A stretch of DNA of 64,000 bases. Source: Vicinamibacterales bacterium (GTDB lineage: Bacteria; Acidobacteriota; Vicinamibacteria; Vicinamibacterales; 2-12-FULL-66-21). Where the stretch lies: positions 62,001 to 126,000 of the forward strand of contig DASXLB010000050.1 in the NCBI GenBank assembly GCA_036496585.1, read 5' to 3'. The position numbers and the translations under genes are program-made. Each line of letters starts with the position of its first letter. Position 1 is the stretch's first letter. The notes under the pieces are model-generated. The model was not told the origin of the DNA. It was given only the letters and a program-made list of their open reading frames with translations, and ran no database searches. Below are positions 25,797-34,241 of the stretch, one piece after another.

Positions 25797-27574
25797 CACG
25801 CCCAGCACATTCTGGAGACGGGCACGAACGTCAGGCCTTCCCGGCGGGCAGCCTGGAGCACCTCGGGCAGCGCTTCGAGCGCGGCCTGGTTGTGGCCGTG
25901 GTACAGGATGATGTCGCCGGCGACCAGCCGTCCGTTCGCGGCCACCCGCGTGATGTCGTCAGCGGTTTCCGCGCGGAAGTCCTTGTAGTCGACGCTCCAC
26001 AGGACGACGGTGCTGCCGGTCAGCCATGCGAGAACCGTGGAGGCGGTGCACAGCGTGCCGCGCGGCGGACGGAACAACCGGCCCGCCGCCGACGAATGCG
26101 CGCGCTCGACGGCGCGACGGCCGCGCTCGATCTCCGATCGGGCTTCGCGCAGGGTCAGCGCCCCGAAGTGGGGATGCGAATACGAGTGGTTGGCGATCTG
26201 ATGACCATCGTTGACGATCCTCCGGACCAGGCCGTCGTGCCGATCGACCTTCTCGCCGATCAGGAAGAAGGTGGCCCGGACGTCGTGGCGCTTGAGGATC
26301 TCGAGCAGCTTCGGCGTGAACTCGGGATCGGGTCCATCGTCGAGCGTGAGCGCCACCTCGTGCCGGCTCACCGGTCCGCGCCAGGTCATCATCGCGCGCG
26401 GCGTCACGCGCATCAGCGCCGACCGGACGGCGGCGGCCCAGCCGCGTACGCGATCCTGGTGATACAGGGCTCGGTACCGGGCCGCCATGCTCGCGAGGCT
26501 GAACGAGCCGCGAACTTGCTTCGCGCCGGATTCACCGAGTCGCGCACGGAGAGTGGGGTCCGAGAGCACACGAATCAGGGCGGCGGACAACGCCAGGGAA
26601 TCGTTCGGCGCGACGAGCACGCCGGATTCGCCGTTCACGATCACTTCCGGCACTCCGCCCACCGCTGTCGCGACGACCGGGATGCCAGTCGCCATCGCTT
26701 CGAGCATCGCGAGCGGTATGCCTTCGGTTCGGGAAGGCAGCACGAACAGATCGAAGTCTCGAACGAATCGTTCGACCGACTGCTGATGGCCGGCGAACTC
26801 GACGCGGGATTCCAGCCGCAGTTCGCGCACCCTCGCGTGCAGGGATTCGCGCTCGGGACCATCGCCGACGATCACGAGGCGGCAGTTGGGAATCGCGCGC
26901 TGGACGGTGGAGAAAGCGTCGATCAGCGAATCGATCGCCTTCTCGGGTGCGAGTCTCGCGACGGTGCCGATGACGAGTCCCGCACCCGCGGTTCGGCGTT
27001 CGCCATCTTCGGCGCCGGTGCGTACCCGGAACCGCTCGACGTCGATGCCGTTGGCGATGGTGCGCAATCCGCGCCCGCGGTAGTGTCGCGCCACGATCTG
27101 CTCGGTCATGCGAGACACCGCGACGACCGAGTGAAAGGCGGGCCCCGCCAGTCTGAATTTCAGACGGTGACGCCAGCCTTTGGTTTCGAGCATCGTGTCA
27201 TGCTGCGTATGGACTCGTACCGGAGTGCCGGCGAGGCGGGCGGCCCACCCGGCATAGAGCATGGGATCGACGCCGTGCGTGTGCAGGACGTCGATCTTGT
27301 CGGCGAGCAAGAGCCGCCGCAGCCGCGGAATCAGCCCGAGACCGAGCCCCGCGCGGCGGCCGACGAGCTTCACCGCGATCCCTTCACTCTCGAGGGCGGG
27401 CGCCAGGCGTCCCTTCTCGTCCAGGCAATAGACGAACACACGGGCGCCCATCCGCGCCGTCGCGACTGAGAGGTCGCAGACGAGCCGTTCGAGGCCACCT
27501 GGTTGGAGGCTCAGGACCACGTGAGCGACGGTCGCCCCTGATCGCATCTGCGTGGTTCCGGTATCGCTCGTCAT
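25796..27574 (-). CDS. Fusion of GT4 glycosyltransferase and NodB polysaccharide deacetylase
   Basis: About 592 residues in two domains. Residues 10-370 are a GT-B enzyme (VLSLQPGGLERLVCDL, IGTVARLAPEKAIDSLIDAF, LVIVGDGPERESL, LAMLEAMATGIPVVATAVGG). Residues about 395-590 are a NodB deacetylase (EVALTLDDGPDPEFTPKLL, ATFFLIGEKVDRH, NHSYSHPHFG, RLFRPPRGTL, GDIILYHGHN) with all five usual motifs. One polypeptide could add an N-acetylated sugar and deacetylate it. The ATG at 27574 is chosen because a strong sigma-54-like promoter lies at 27660..27676, inside the longer open frame that extends to 27706. First gene of a minus-strand run that continues to 21202. Confidence 0.9.
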   Translation of the reverse strand: MTSDTGTTQMRSGATVAHVVLSLQPGGLERLVCDLSVATARMGARVFVYCLDEKGRLAPALESEGIAVKLVGRRAGLGLGLIPRLRRLLLADKIDVLHTHGVDPMLYAGWAARLAGTPVRVHTQHDTMLETKGWRHRLKFRLAGPAFHSVVAVSRMTEQIVARHYRGRGLRTIANGIDVERFRVRTGAEDGERRTAGAGLVIGTVARLAPEKAIDSLIDAFSTVQRAIPNCRLVIVGDGPERESLHARVRELRLESRVEFAGHQQSVERFVRDFDLFVLPSRTEGIPLAMLEAMATGIPVVATAVGGVPEVIVNGESGVLVAPNDSLALSAALIRVLSDPTLRARLGESGAKQVRGSFSLASMAARYRALYHQDRVRGWAAAVRSALMRVTPRAMMTWRGPVSRHEVALTLDDGPDPEFTPKLLEILKRHDVRATFFLIGEKVDRHDGLVRRIVNDGHQIANHSYSHPHFGALTLREARSEIERGRRAVERAHSSAAGRLFRPPRGTLCTASTVLAWLTGSTVVLWSVDYKDFRAETADDITRVAANGRLVAGDIILYHGHNQAALEALPEVLQAARREGLTFVPVSRMCWA

Positions 27575-27659
27575 TGCCCGCGCGTCTATTTCAATGGGCG
27601 GCCGGACATCCGGCGCGTCTAGGATCTTTTGCACCTGCTGCTCGTGAAACCCATGGTTG

Positions 27660-27676
27660 TGCAAGCCGACCGCCAG
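27660..27676 (-). promoter_or_regulatory. Sigma-54-like promoter of the GT4-NodB operon
   Basis: The minus strand reads CTGGCGGTCGGCTTGCA: 8 of 9 core matches with correct spacing, a pyrimidine before TGG and A after TTGC. The predicted start near 27649 gives a 75-nt leader to the ATG at 27574. Confidence 0.62.
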
Positions 27677-27748
27677 AGGATGGCCTCGATCGACGTTTTT
27701 CGGCAAGCGACGTGTAATCAGTCAGTTACGTCTGTTATTGGTCAGGAC

Positions 27749-27754
27749 TATAAT
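27749..27754 (+). promoter_or_regulatory. Isolated TATAAT box
   Basis: A perfect -10 hexamer 290 nt before the flippase start, but the hexamer 17 nt upstream (TTACGT) fits TTGACA at only two positions. A weak sigma-70 promoter is possible. Confidence 0.25.
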
Positions 27755-28011
27755 CTCGAATCGCGACGACGGCGTCGTGGTCAGCGAGGTAGTCTCCACG
27801 TCAGGTGTCTTTTATCTGGGTGACCAGAGACAAATGTCCGCAATTCAAGGATTACATATCCGTCGTCCTGCGGACGGAGCGTCGACTCGCGGCGCTCTCG
27901 AAGTCACCCGATGACGCGACTTTTAGCGTCGTTCTGCTGGATAAATGCGGGTTGCTGGTCGCAGTTGCCCGCATTTTCGCGGACTTTTCGGCTTGGTCAG
28001 GGGGAGCACCG

Positions 28012-28027
28012 TGGCTAATTCCTTGCT
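28012..28027 (+). promoter_or_regulatory. Sigma-54-like promoter just before the flippase gene
   Basis: TGGCTAATTCCTTGCT matches 8 of 9 core bases with correct spacing. The predicted start near 28038 would leave an 8-nt leader, too short for a normal ribosome site, so the match may be fortuitous or the mRNA nearly leaderless. Confidence 0.4.
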
Positions 28028-28045
28028 CTCAACGGGTCAATCCAG

Positions 28046-29557
28046 ATGAGTAGCGATCTCAAGAGGTTCGGCCGCAAGACGTCTACGTATACGCTCGGCA
28101 ATTTCATCTATCGCGGCGCGTCCTTCGTGCTCGTGCCGCTGTATATGCGGACCCTGACGCCGGCGGATTTCGGAATCCTGGAGTTGATCACCACGATCGG
28201 CTACCTGGTTCAGACGCTGATCAGCGCCGGCGTGGCCCACGCGGCGCTGCGCTACTACTACGAATACGAAGACGAGCGCGATCGGCATGCGGTCATCAGT
28301 TCGGCTCTCATCGGGACGTTCCTCTACGTTTCAGCCGCGGCGCTCATCTTCGCGCTCAACGCGGGAAATCTTTCGCGATGGCTGTTTCATTCGGATGCGT
28401 ATGCGCTGCCGTTCAGGCTCGTCGCCCTGCTGATGGTGCTCGAGACCACGCGCGAGATCAACATGGCCTTCGTCCGGGCCAAGGAGCGCGCCGGGTTCTT
28501 CATCGTGGTGTCGCTGCTGCAGCTCACCGTACAGATCAGCGCCACCGTCTGGACGGTCGTGTACCTGAAGCTGGGCTTCGTCGGCATCCTCTGGGGCACG
28601 GTGGCGGCGACAGCGTGCGTCTGGCTGTTGCTGACGCTCTTCACCGCCCGTCACTGCGGCCTGCGGTTCGAGCCTTCCCGGCTTCGGCCCTTGTTCGGCT
28701 ACGCGGCGCCGTTAATGCTGTCGGCGATGGGATGGTCGACGTTCCAATATCTCGATCGATTCGTGTTGAACGCCTTTGCGAGTTTGACGGCACTCGGCCT
28801 GTTCTCGGTGGCGCTGAAGGTCGGGAGCGTCATCCCGATCCTGGTGGTGACGCCATTCACCAACAGCTACGGGCCCTTCCGCTTCTCGATCATGAAGCGT
28901 CCGGACGCCGAGCACCTGTACGCGCGGACGATGACCTACTATGTGGCGGGCGCTGGCCTGGTTACCGTTGCGCTGGCGGGATTGAGCCATGAACTGATCC
29001 GAATTGCGGCCACACCCGAGTACTGGGGAGCCGCCCAACTGATACCGTTCGCCGTCATCCCGGGATTCTTCGGCGGCATTCAGTACTGTTTGCAGACCGG
29101 TCCGCTGGTGCGAAAAGAGACCAAGTGCCTCTTCTACATTGCCATCGCCACCGGCGCCGTCAATATCGTGCTCGTGCTGGCACTGGTGCCGACGCTCGGA
29201 GCGATCGGCGCCGCCCTTGCGGCAGTTGGCTCGGGCATCTACGGGATCTCGCACACCTACGTCGTGTCGCAGCGCTTCTATCCGATTGCCTACGAATTCA
29301 AGAAGCTCGCGCGCATCGTCGGCCTCGGCGTGGGGCTTGTGGCACTGGCATTCCTGATCCCGCTCAACAATCTCTGGCTCGCCATCGCCGTCAAGAGCGC
29401 GATTGTCGCGTGCTACCCGCTCGGTCTCTTCGTGCTCGGCGTGTTCACCGCCGACGAACGGCGGGCCATCGCCGATGCGTGGGAGCAGGTGGTGGCGCGC
29501 CTTCGCGGCGAGCGCGTTCCGAGCGCCACGGCGGCGTCCGTATCGCCGGGCAACTGA
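28046..29557 (+). CDS. Polysaccharide flippase (Wzx/MATE-like)
   Basis: A 503-residue integral membrane protein with 12-14 helices. The N-terminus (KTSTYTLGNFIYRGASFVLV, PLYMRTLTPADFGILEL) is typical of the polysaccharide_synt family. It moves lipid-linked repeat units to the periplasmic side for polymerisation, so it is the missing flippase for the core operon, which encodes none. Only one nt separates it from the next gene. A sigma-54-like element lies close to its start. Confidence 0.92.
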   Translation: MSSDLKRFGRKTSTYTLGNFIYRGASFVLVPLYMRTLTPADFGILELITTIGYLVQTLISAGVAHAALRYYYEYEDERDRHAVISSALIGTFLYVSAAALIFALNAGNLSRWLFHSDAYALPFRLVALLMVLETTREINMAFVRAKERAGFFIVVSLLQLTVQISATVWTVVYLKLGFVGILWGTVAATACVWLLLTLFTARHCGLRFEPSRLRPLFGYAAPLMLSAMGWSTFQYLDRFVLNAFASLTALGLFSVALKVGSVIPILVVTPFTNSYGPFRFSIMKRPDAEHLYARTMTYYVAGAGLVTVALAGLSHELIRIAATPEYWGAAQLIPFAVIPGFFGGIQYCLQTGPLVRKETKCLFYIAIATGAVNIVLVLALVPTLGAIGAALAAVGSGIYGISHTYVVSQRFYPIAYEFKKLARIVGLGVGLVALAFLIPLNNLWLAIAVKSAIVACYPLGLFVLGVFTADERRAIADAWEQVVARLRGERVPSATAASVSPGN

Positions 29558-29558
29558 G

Positions 29559-30455
29559 ATGGAGCAGGTGACGCACGGCGACGGCGCCCGCGTGTCGATC
29601 GGTCTCCCCGTGTACAACGGTGAGCGGTTCCTCGATCGGGCGCTGACCTGTCTGCGGTCACAGACGTTTCGCGAGTTCGAGCTGGTGATTTCCGACAACG
29701 GATCGACCGACGAAACCGCGGCCATTTGTGCCAGGCACGCCGCCGAGGACGGGCGCATCCGTTACCTGCGGGAAGAGACAAATCGCGGCGCTTCGTGGAA
29801 TTTCAACAACGTCGTCCGCGGTTCTACCGCCGACTACTTCATGTGGGCCGCGCACGACGATCTCTGGCACGAGACTTACGTCGCGCGATGCGTCGAGCTT
29901 CTCGACGCGCGACCGGACATCGTCCACTGCTATGCCGGCGGCGTCTCGATCGACGAACACGATCGCCCGTTGCGCAATCTCAGGTTTGGCCCGGACTTGA
30001 CCTGCGATTCGCAAAGTGAACGCCTACGGCGCTATTTCAGCAATCCCACCGCGTTTCACTCGCTATTCGGCTTGATCAGACGGTCTGCCCTCGGCTTCAC
30101 CGACCTGATGCCGAACTGCTTCGCCGGCGACGTCATTTTTCTCGCGCAACTGTCGCTGGTCGGGCGCGCGACCTACGTCGACGACAGGCTCTTCTACAAT
30201 CGCGATTTCGACGGGCGGGCGACCCGCGTGCTCACCGAGTCGGAAGCCGCCGCCTGGTACGATCCCGCGAATGCCGCCAGGACGCCGTCGTCGCGATTCA
30301 CCCAGCTTCGCCTGGTCGGCCGAGCCATCCGACGCGTGCCGATGTCCATGGCCGAGCGCGTCCGATGCGCGCTGACGCTCTTGCGGTGGGCGAACTGGAA
30401 TCGGCGGTTCCTGCTCACGGAAGCCATGGCCACCCTGCGTCCGTCCAGACCGTAA
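29559..30455 (+). CDS. Glycosyltransferase family 2
   Basis: A 298-residue GT-A enzyme: RVSIGLPVYNGERFLDRALT, ELVISDNGSTDETAAI, RYLREETNRGASWNFNNV and the acidic AAHDDLWHETYV in place of a classical DXD. The C-terminal part (NRDFDGRATRV and after) resembles rhamnosyl-transferase-type GT2 proteins, although the sugar cannot be assigned. The ATG at 29559 directly follows the flippase stop. A longer open frame upstream lies inside the flippase gene and is not used. Confidence 0.92.
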   Translation: MEQVTHGDGARVSIGLPVYNGERFLDRALTCLRSQTFREFELVISDNGSTDETAAICARHAAEDGRIRYLREETNRGASWNFNNVVRGSTADYFMWAAHDDLWHETYVARCVELLDARPDIVHCYAGGVSIDEHDRPLRNLRFGPDLTCDSQSERLRRYFSNPTAFHSLFGLIRRSALGFTDLMPNCFAGDVIFLAQLSLVGRATYVDDRLFYNRDFDGRATRVLTESEAAAWYDPANAARTPSSRFTQLRLVGRAIRRVPMSMAERVRCALTLLRWANWNRRFLLTEAMATLRPSRP

Positions 30456-30483
30456 TGGGCCGGACGCGTTCCTTCAGAGACAT

Positions 30484-31512
30484 ATGCCCTTTGGCGTAAC
30501 GAAACGGCGGGGTGTGCTGCGCCTCCGCGTTGGGGAAGTCGTCGTGGTCCGATCCGCCGAGGAGATCCTGGCGACGCTCGACGCCGACGGCAGGCTCGAC
30601 GGCATGCCCTTCATGCCGGAGATGCTGCCCTTCTGCGGCCAGGAATTCACGGTGCTCAAGCGCGCGCACAAGGCGTGCGACACCATCACCCGCGGCATCT
30701 GGCGCCTGCGCCGTGTCGACGATGCCGTGCACCTGTCGACGCGGTGCGACGGCGCCGCGCACGGCGGCTGCGAGGCGGCCTGCATGCTCTTTTGGAAGGA
30801 AGCGTGGCTGAAACGGGCCGCCTCGAAAGACGACGCGCCGCCGCCAGACCGGACGCCGGCCTGCAGCGCCGCGACGCTGGTCGAGCGCACGCAGGTGGTC
30901 GGCACCGACGCGGATGGCAAGGGCCCGACCTATGCCTGCCAGGCAACCGAGCTCCTGAACGCCTCGCATCCGATGTCACTCTGGGATGTCCGCGCCTATG
31001 TCGCGGACATCTGGTCCGGCAACGCCACGCTGTGGCAGACGTTGAAGGCGTGCTCGATCTATGCGCTGAACACGCTCCAGCAGAAACGGAAAGGTCGGTC
31101 GTTTCCGCACTTTCAGGGCAGTCTCCAGCAGACGCCGCGCGAGCGGCTCGATCTGCAGGCAGGCGAGTTGATCCAGGTCAAGACGTTGCGTGAGATTGAA
31201 GCCACGCTCGACGTCAAGGACAAGAATCGCGGCCTGTCGTTCGATGCCGAAATGGTGCCGTATTGCGGCAGCCAGGTTCGCGTCCAGCAGCGCGTGGCGA
31301 AGATCATCAACGAGGCCTCGGGGAAAATGATGAGGTTGCCGGGCGATTGCATCATGCTCGAGGGCGCCATCTGCGAGTCGCGCTACCACCTGATGTGTCC
31401 GCGCGGCATCTTTCCGTATTGGCGTGAAGTCTGGCTGTCGCGTCCCGCTCCCACCGGTGAAGCCGGGGCGGCGCCGCCAGCCGCCACGCCGTCTCGGCCT
31501 ATCGAGTCCTAG
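30484..31512 (+). CDS. Protein of unknown function with a duplicated cysteine-motif domain
   Basis: A protein of 342 residues built from two related halves. Copy 1 (about 16-112) has MLPFCGQEF, RCDGAAHGGCEAACMLFWKE and AWLKRA. Copy 2 (about 226-325) has MVPYCGSQV, LEGAICESRYHLMCPRG and FPYWREVWLSRP. Both open with a VGE/AGE-x-V strand and an SAEEI/LREIEATLD helix. Cys51 and Cys261 are the matching PxCG cysteines. The linker (about 113-225) contains further cysteines. Proteins with this GGCxAxC-x2-FWKEAWL motif sit in EPS loci of several phyla, to my recollection, with no assigned function. The cysteine clusters could bind a metal, but no known zinc-site pattern is complete. No signal peptide or membrane segment is seen. 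Confidence 0.8.
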   Translation: MPFGVTKRRGVLRLRVGEVVVVRSAEEILATLDADGRLDGMPFMPEMLPFCGQEFTVLKRAHKACDTITRGIWRLRRVDDAVHLSTRCDGAAHGGCEAACMLFWKEAWLKRAASKDDAPPPDRTPACSAATLVERTQVVGTDADGKGPTYACQATELLNASHPMSLWDVRAYVADIWSGNATLWQTLKACSIYALNTLQQKRKGRSFPHFQGSLQQTPRERLDLQAGELIQVKTLREIEATLDVKDKNRGLSFDAEMVPYCGSQVRVQQRVAKIINEASGKMMRLPGDCIMLEGAICESRYHLMCPRGIFPYWREVWLSRPAPTGEAGAAPPAATPSRPIES

Positions 31513-31520
31513 CGCGACGT

Positions 31521-32741
31521 TCAGATCGTGATGACGATGCGCTTCCGATACATCCAGTAGCAGGTCAGCCAGAGCAGGGCCGAAACCACCGCGTACTCGC
31601 CGAGCCATGGCAACCAGCTGAGATGCCGGCCGACGCCGCGCCACAGGCTCTCGGCGAAGAGATGCAGCATCAGGTACATGGCGAGTGAATTCGTGCCGAC
31701 GACGACCAGCGGAAACGCCCAGGCTCTCGCGCCCCAGACCTCGATCGTGCTGACGAACGCGGCCAGGATCAGGAAGACGCAGCCGCCGCTCAGCAGAGTG
31801 TAGGACGGCGTCCAGATCGACTTCACAATCGGGCAGAGCGTCCATCCCATCAGCAGGCCGGCGCCGATCAGTGCGGCGCCCCATGCGACAAGCCACCGGC
31901 AGGCGGCAGCGGCGGACTCGGCGCGGAGCCGCTGGCCCGCCATGACGCCGAATGTCAGCGTGGCGATCGACGGCACGAAGTTCAGCGTCGCCAGGCCGGC
32001 CTTGTCATAGTCGAACGGCGAGGACCGCGGAAACAGGTTCCGCAACGATCGCTCGACGTCGGCGCCGAGGTTGCCGAACCGATTCCAGTGCGCGAAGAAG
32101 CCCCCGTACTGGTGCCAGCCGGCTGGAACGCCCGACGGCAGCGCGCCGGCTACCGGGTGAAGGGCGAAGGCCGCCCAATCGAGTCCGAGGATCGCCGCGA
32201 CGAAAAGCACCTGGGTGCCGACCGGCCATCCTTCGGCGAGGCAAGCGAACGGATAGCTCAGCCCGATCTGCGGCAGAACATCGTCGGCGAAATTGAAGTC
32301 GGTCGAGGTCAGCCGCCGCGACAGGATGATGACGCCAAGGACGAGGAAGAGCAGCGTACGCCGCAGGATTCTGGTCCAGATCACCAGCGATGTATCTCCG
32401 CGGGCGCGCCGCGATGCGAGCGAGAACGGGATCGCCACGCCGACCAGGAGCATGAACGAGGGCTGGATCAGGTCCCAGAATGTGAGGCCCTGCCAGGGCA
32501 CATGTCGGAACTGCGCGCCCACGGCTTGCCAGAAACGGCTGTGGGGAAAGTAATCGACGCCGAGCGCGTTGAGAAAGCCCTCGCCCATGAGGGCGACCAT
32601 CACGAATCCGCGGTACGCGTCGAGTGACGCCAGCCGTGGGCTCGCCGGCCGCGGAGAAGCGCTCGCCTCGGTGGCGTACGGGGCCGCGATTGCGGCCGCA
32701 GGCGACAGGGCCAGGTTGCCGTACGCAGGCGAGCTGGTCAC
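31521..32741 (-). CDS. Membrane acyltransferase of the DUF5009/NagX type
   Basis: About 406 residues, ten or so helices. After a short Ala/Pro-rich N-terminus comes RLASLDAYRGFVMVALMGEG, the LDxxRG motif that opens the heparan-alpha-glucosaminide N-acetyltransferase (YeiB/NagX/DUF5009) group, and FWDLIQPSFMLLVGVAIPFS. Such proteins probably transfer acetyl groups to amino sugars across the membrane. The GTG at 32741 overlaps the LmbE gene by 4 nt (GTGA); a much longer open frame upstream is the shadow of LmbE and is rejected. Confidence 0.85.
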   Translation of the reverse strand: MTSSPAYGNLALSPAAAIAAPYATEASASPRPASPRLASLDAYRGFVMVALMGEGFLNALGVDYFPHSRFWQAVGAQFRHVPWQGLTFWDLIQPSFMLLVGVAIPFSLASRRARGDTSLVIWTRILRRTLLFLVLGVIILSRRLTSTDFNFADDVLPQIGLSYPFACLAEGWPVGTQVLFVAAILGLDWAAFALHPVAGALPSGVPAGWHQYGGFFAHWNRFGNLGADVERSLRNLFPRSSPFDYDKAGLATLNFVPSIATLTFGVMAGQRLRAESAAAACRWLVAWGAALIGAGLLMGWTLCPIVKSIWTPSYTLLSGGCVFLILAAFVSTIEVWGARAWAFPLVVVGTNSLAMYLMLHLFAESLWRGVGRHLSWLPWLGEYAVVSALLWLTCYWMYRKRIVITI

Positions 32742-33394
32742 GCGCCTACGACAATCTTTCTCCCGTAGAACGCCTCGGCATAGGCGTCGGGGGCCCGGCA
32801 TTCCATCCCGCGCAGCCGCATCAGCCCGAAGAACGTTTCGTCGGCGAACCAGTGCTTGCCGCGCTGGGTGCCAAAGACCTCGTGCAGTCCTCGGACCTTC
32901 TGGCGCGCAATCGCCCGCGTCAACGGGACGAAGCAGTTGGGCGTGCCGAGATCGCCGTCGTATTTCGGGATTTCGTACTCGAGGATGCAGTGATCCCGGA
33001 AAGTGTTCCAGCAGAGATCGGAGAGCACGCGATGATCCTGATGGCGATCGTCGCGGTAGTGGGTGAAGACGATGTCGGGAGAACATTGCGCCTTCATCTG
33101 CTCGAAGATCGCCTTGACGTCGGCGACGGCCGATGGAAGGAAGCCGTCCTGGAAGCGGTGAACCGTCACTTCCGCCGAACGCGCGCGTCGAAGGAATCGC
33201 CGCGCGCCGCGGCGGGCCTCGCGCTCGCGCGCGTCGTTGGCCGAGAACACCACCCACCGCACGTCGACTCGCCGCCGGGCCGCGAGCTGAAGAATCGTCC
33301 CGCCGCAGCCGATCTCGATGTCATCGGAATGGGCGCCGACGCAGAGGATCGTGAGCGGCGACCGGTCACCGGCCGCCAGACGGAAGTGCTGCAT
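32738..33394 (-). CDS. PIG-L/LmbE-family N-acetylglucosaminyl deacetylase
   Basis: A 218-residue zinc enzyme. The N-terminal metal motif CVGAHSDDIEIGCGGT (the AHxDD of the family, here AHSDD) and the later HYRDDRHQDHRVLSD motif are intact. Family members remove the N-acetyl group from GlcNAc-linked or similar substrates. Lying between a sugar cytidylyltransferase and an acyltransferase, it may remodel the amino group of a nucleotide sugar or lipid-linked sugar. Twelve nt separate it from rfbF. Confidence 0.9.
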   Translation of the reverse strand: MQHFRLAAGDRSPLTILCVGAHSDDIEIGCGGTILQLAARRRVDVRWVVFSANDAREREARRGARRFLRRARSAEVTVHRFQDGFLPSAVADVKAIFEQMKAQCSPDIVFTHYRDDRHQDHRVLSDLCWNTFRDHCILEYEIPKYDGDLGTPNCFVPLTRAIARQKVRGLHEVFGTQRGKHWFADETFFGLMRLRGMECRAPDAYAEAFYGRKIVVGA

Positions 33395-33406
33395 GGGTCC
33401 GGCGAC

Positions 33407-34216
33407 TCAGACGATGGCCGCTTCGACCGGACTCGCGGCGGCGTTCTTCCAGACTTCCCACGGGGCGCTGCCCTTGGAGAAAATCTCCTCGAGCTGCGTG
33501 CGATCCTTGAAGGTGTCCATCGACTGCCAGAAGCCGTCGTAGGCATAGGCCGCCAGCCGGCCGGCTCGCACGAGCCGGTGGAACGGCTCACGCACGAGTT
33601 CCTCTCCGGGGTTGATGTAATCGAAAATCTCGCGCTTCAGGATGAAGAAGCCGCCGTTGATGCGAACCGGCGTCTGGGTGATGTCCTCGATCGACGTGAC
33701 CATGCCCGAGCTGTTCGACGAGACGAGGTGGTAGCTGAGGTTGGGCTTGACGCTGACGAAGCTGGCGACGGCGTCGGTCGCCTGGAAGTGCTCCATCTGA
33801 CTCGCGAACGGCAGGTCGGCCAGCCCGTCGCTGTAGTTGGCCAGAAAGAGCCGGTCGCTGCCGACGAGGGGCTCGACCGCCTTGAGCCGCTGGCCGATGT
33901 TGGAGGTCAGGCCCGTGTCGACGAACGTGATCTTCCAGTCGCCGATGTCGCTGGCCAGGAGGTCGATCTTCCTGCCGCCTTCGGACAGCACGAAATCGTT
34001 CGAGAGCGTCTCCGTGTAGTTCAGGAAATAATTCTTGATGACGTCGCCACGATAGCCCAGGCACAGGATGAACTCCTTGTGGCCATGGTGGGCGTAGTAC
34101 TTCATCAGATGCCACAGGATCGGCCGATAGCCGATGGTCACCATGGGCTTCGGGAGGTTGTCGCCAGCCTCGCGAATCCGCATGCCCATGCCGCCGCAGA
34201 ACAATACGACTTTCAT
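33407..34216 (-). CDS. rfbF: Glucose-1-phosphate cytidylyltransferase
   Basis: A 269-residue nucleotidyltransferase: MKVVLFCGGMGMRIREAG with the GGxGxR loop, NLPKPMVTIGYRPILWHLMK, LANYSDGLADL, INGGFFILKREIFDYI and FWQSMDTFKDRTQLE. The length and motif set fit RfbF, which makes CDP-glucose from glucose 1-phosphate and CTP. CDP-glucose feeds 3,6-dideoxyhexoses and branched sugars. The usual partner CDP-glucose 4,6-dehydratase (RfbG) is not in this window. It lies 25 nt after the SDR gene. Confidence 0.93.
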   Translation of the reverse strand: MKVVLFCGGMGMRIREAGDNLPKPMVTIGYRPILWHLMKYYAHHGHKEFILCLGYRGDVIKNYFLNYTETLSNDFVLSEGGRKIDLLASDIGDWKITFVDTGLTSNIGQRLKAVEPLVGSDRLFLANYSDGLADLPFASQMEHFQATDAVASFVSVKPNLSYHLVSSNSSGMVTSIEDITQTPVRINGGFFILKREIFDYINPGEELVREPFHRLVRAGRLAAYAYDGFWQSMDTFKDRTQLEEIFSKGSAPWEVWKNAAASPVEAAIV

Positions 34217-34241
34217 ACGTCCTCTACCGCGCCTTCGATGC

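Larger units (their letters stand above)
27575..28045. other. Divergent intergenic region with two sigma-54-like promoters
   Basis: These 471 bases separate the GT4-NodB operon (-) from the flippase operon (+). They hold a minus-strand sigma-54-like site (27660..27676), a plus-strand one (28012..28027) and a perfect TATAAT at 27749..27754 without a good -35. No credible gene is seen; short open frames here lack codon bias and ribosome sites. Confidence 0.7.

Noticed and set aside
27805..28053. Possible 82-residue gene before the flippase
   Set aside because: No ribosome site, overlaps the flippase start and the sigma-54-like site, and shows no recognisable sequence.
32742..33257. Long N-terminal extension of the DUF5009-type acyltransferase
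   Set aside because: Arg/Pro-rich shadow of the LmbE gene; the GTG at 32741 restores the usual family start.
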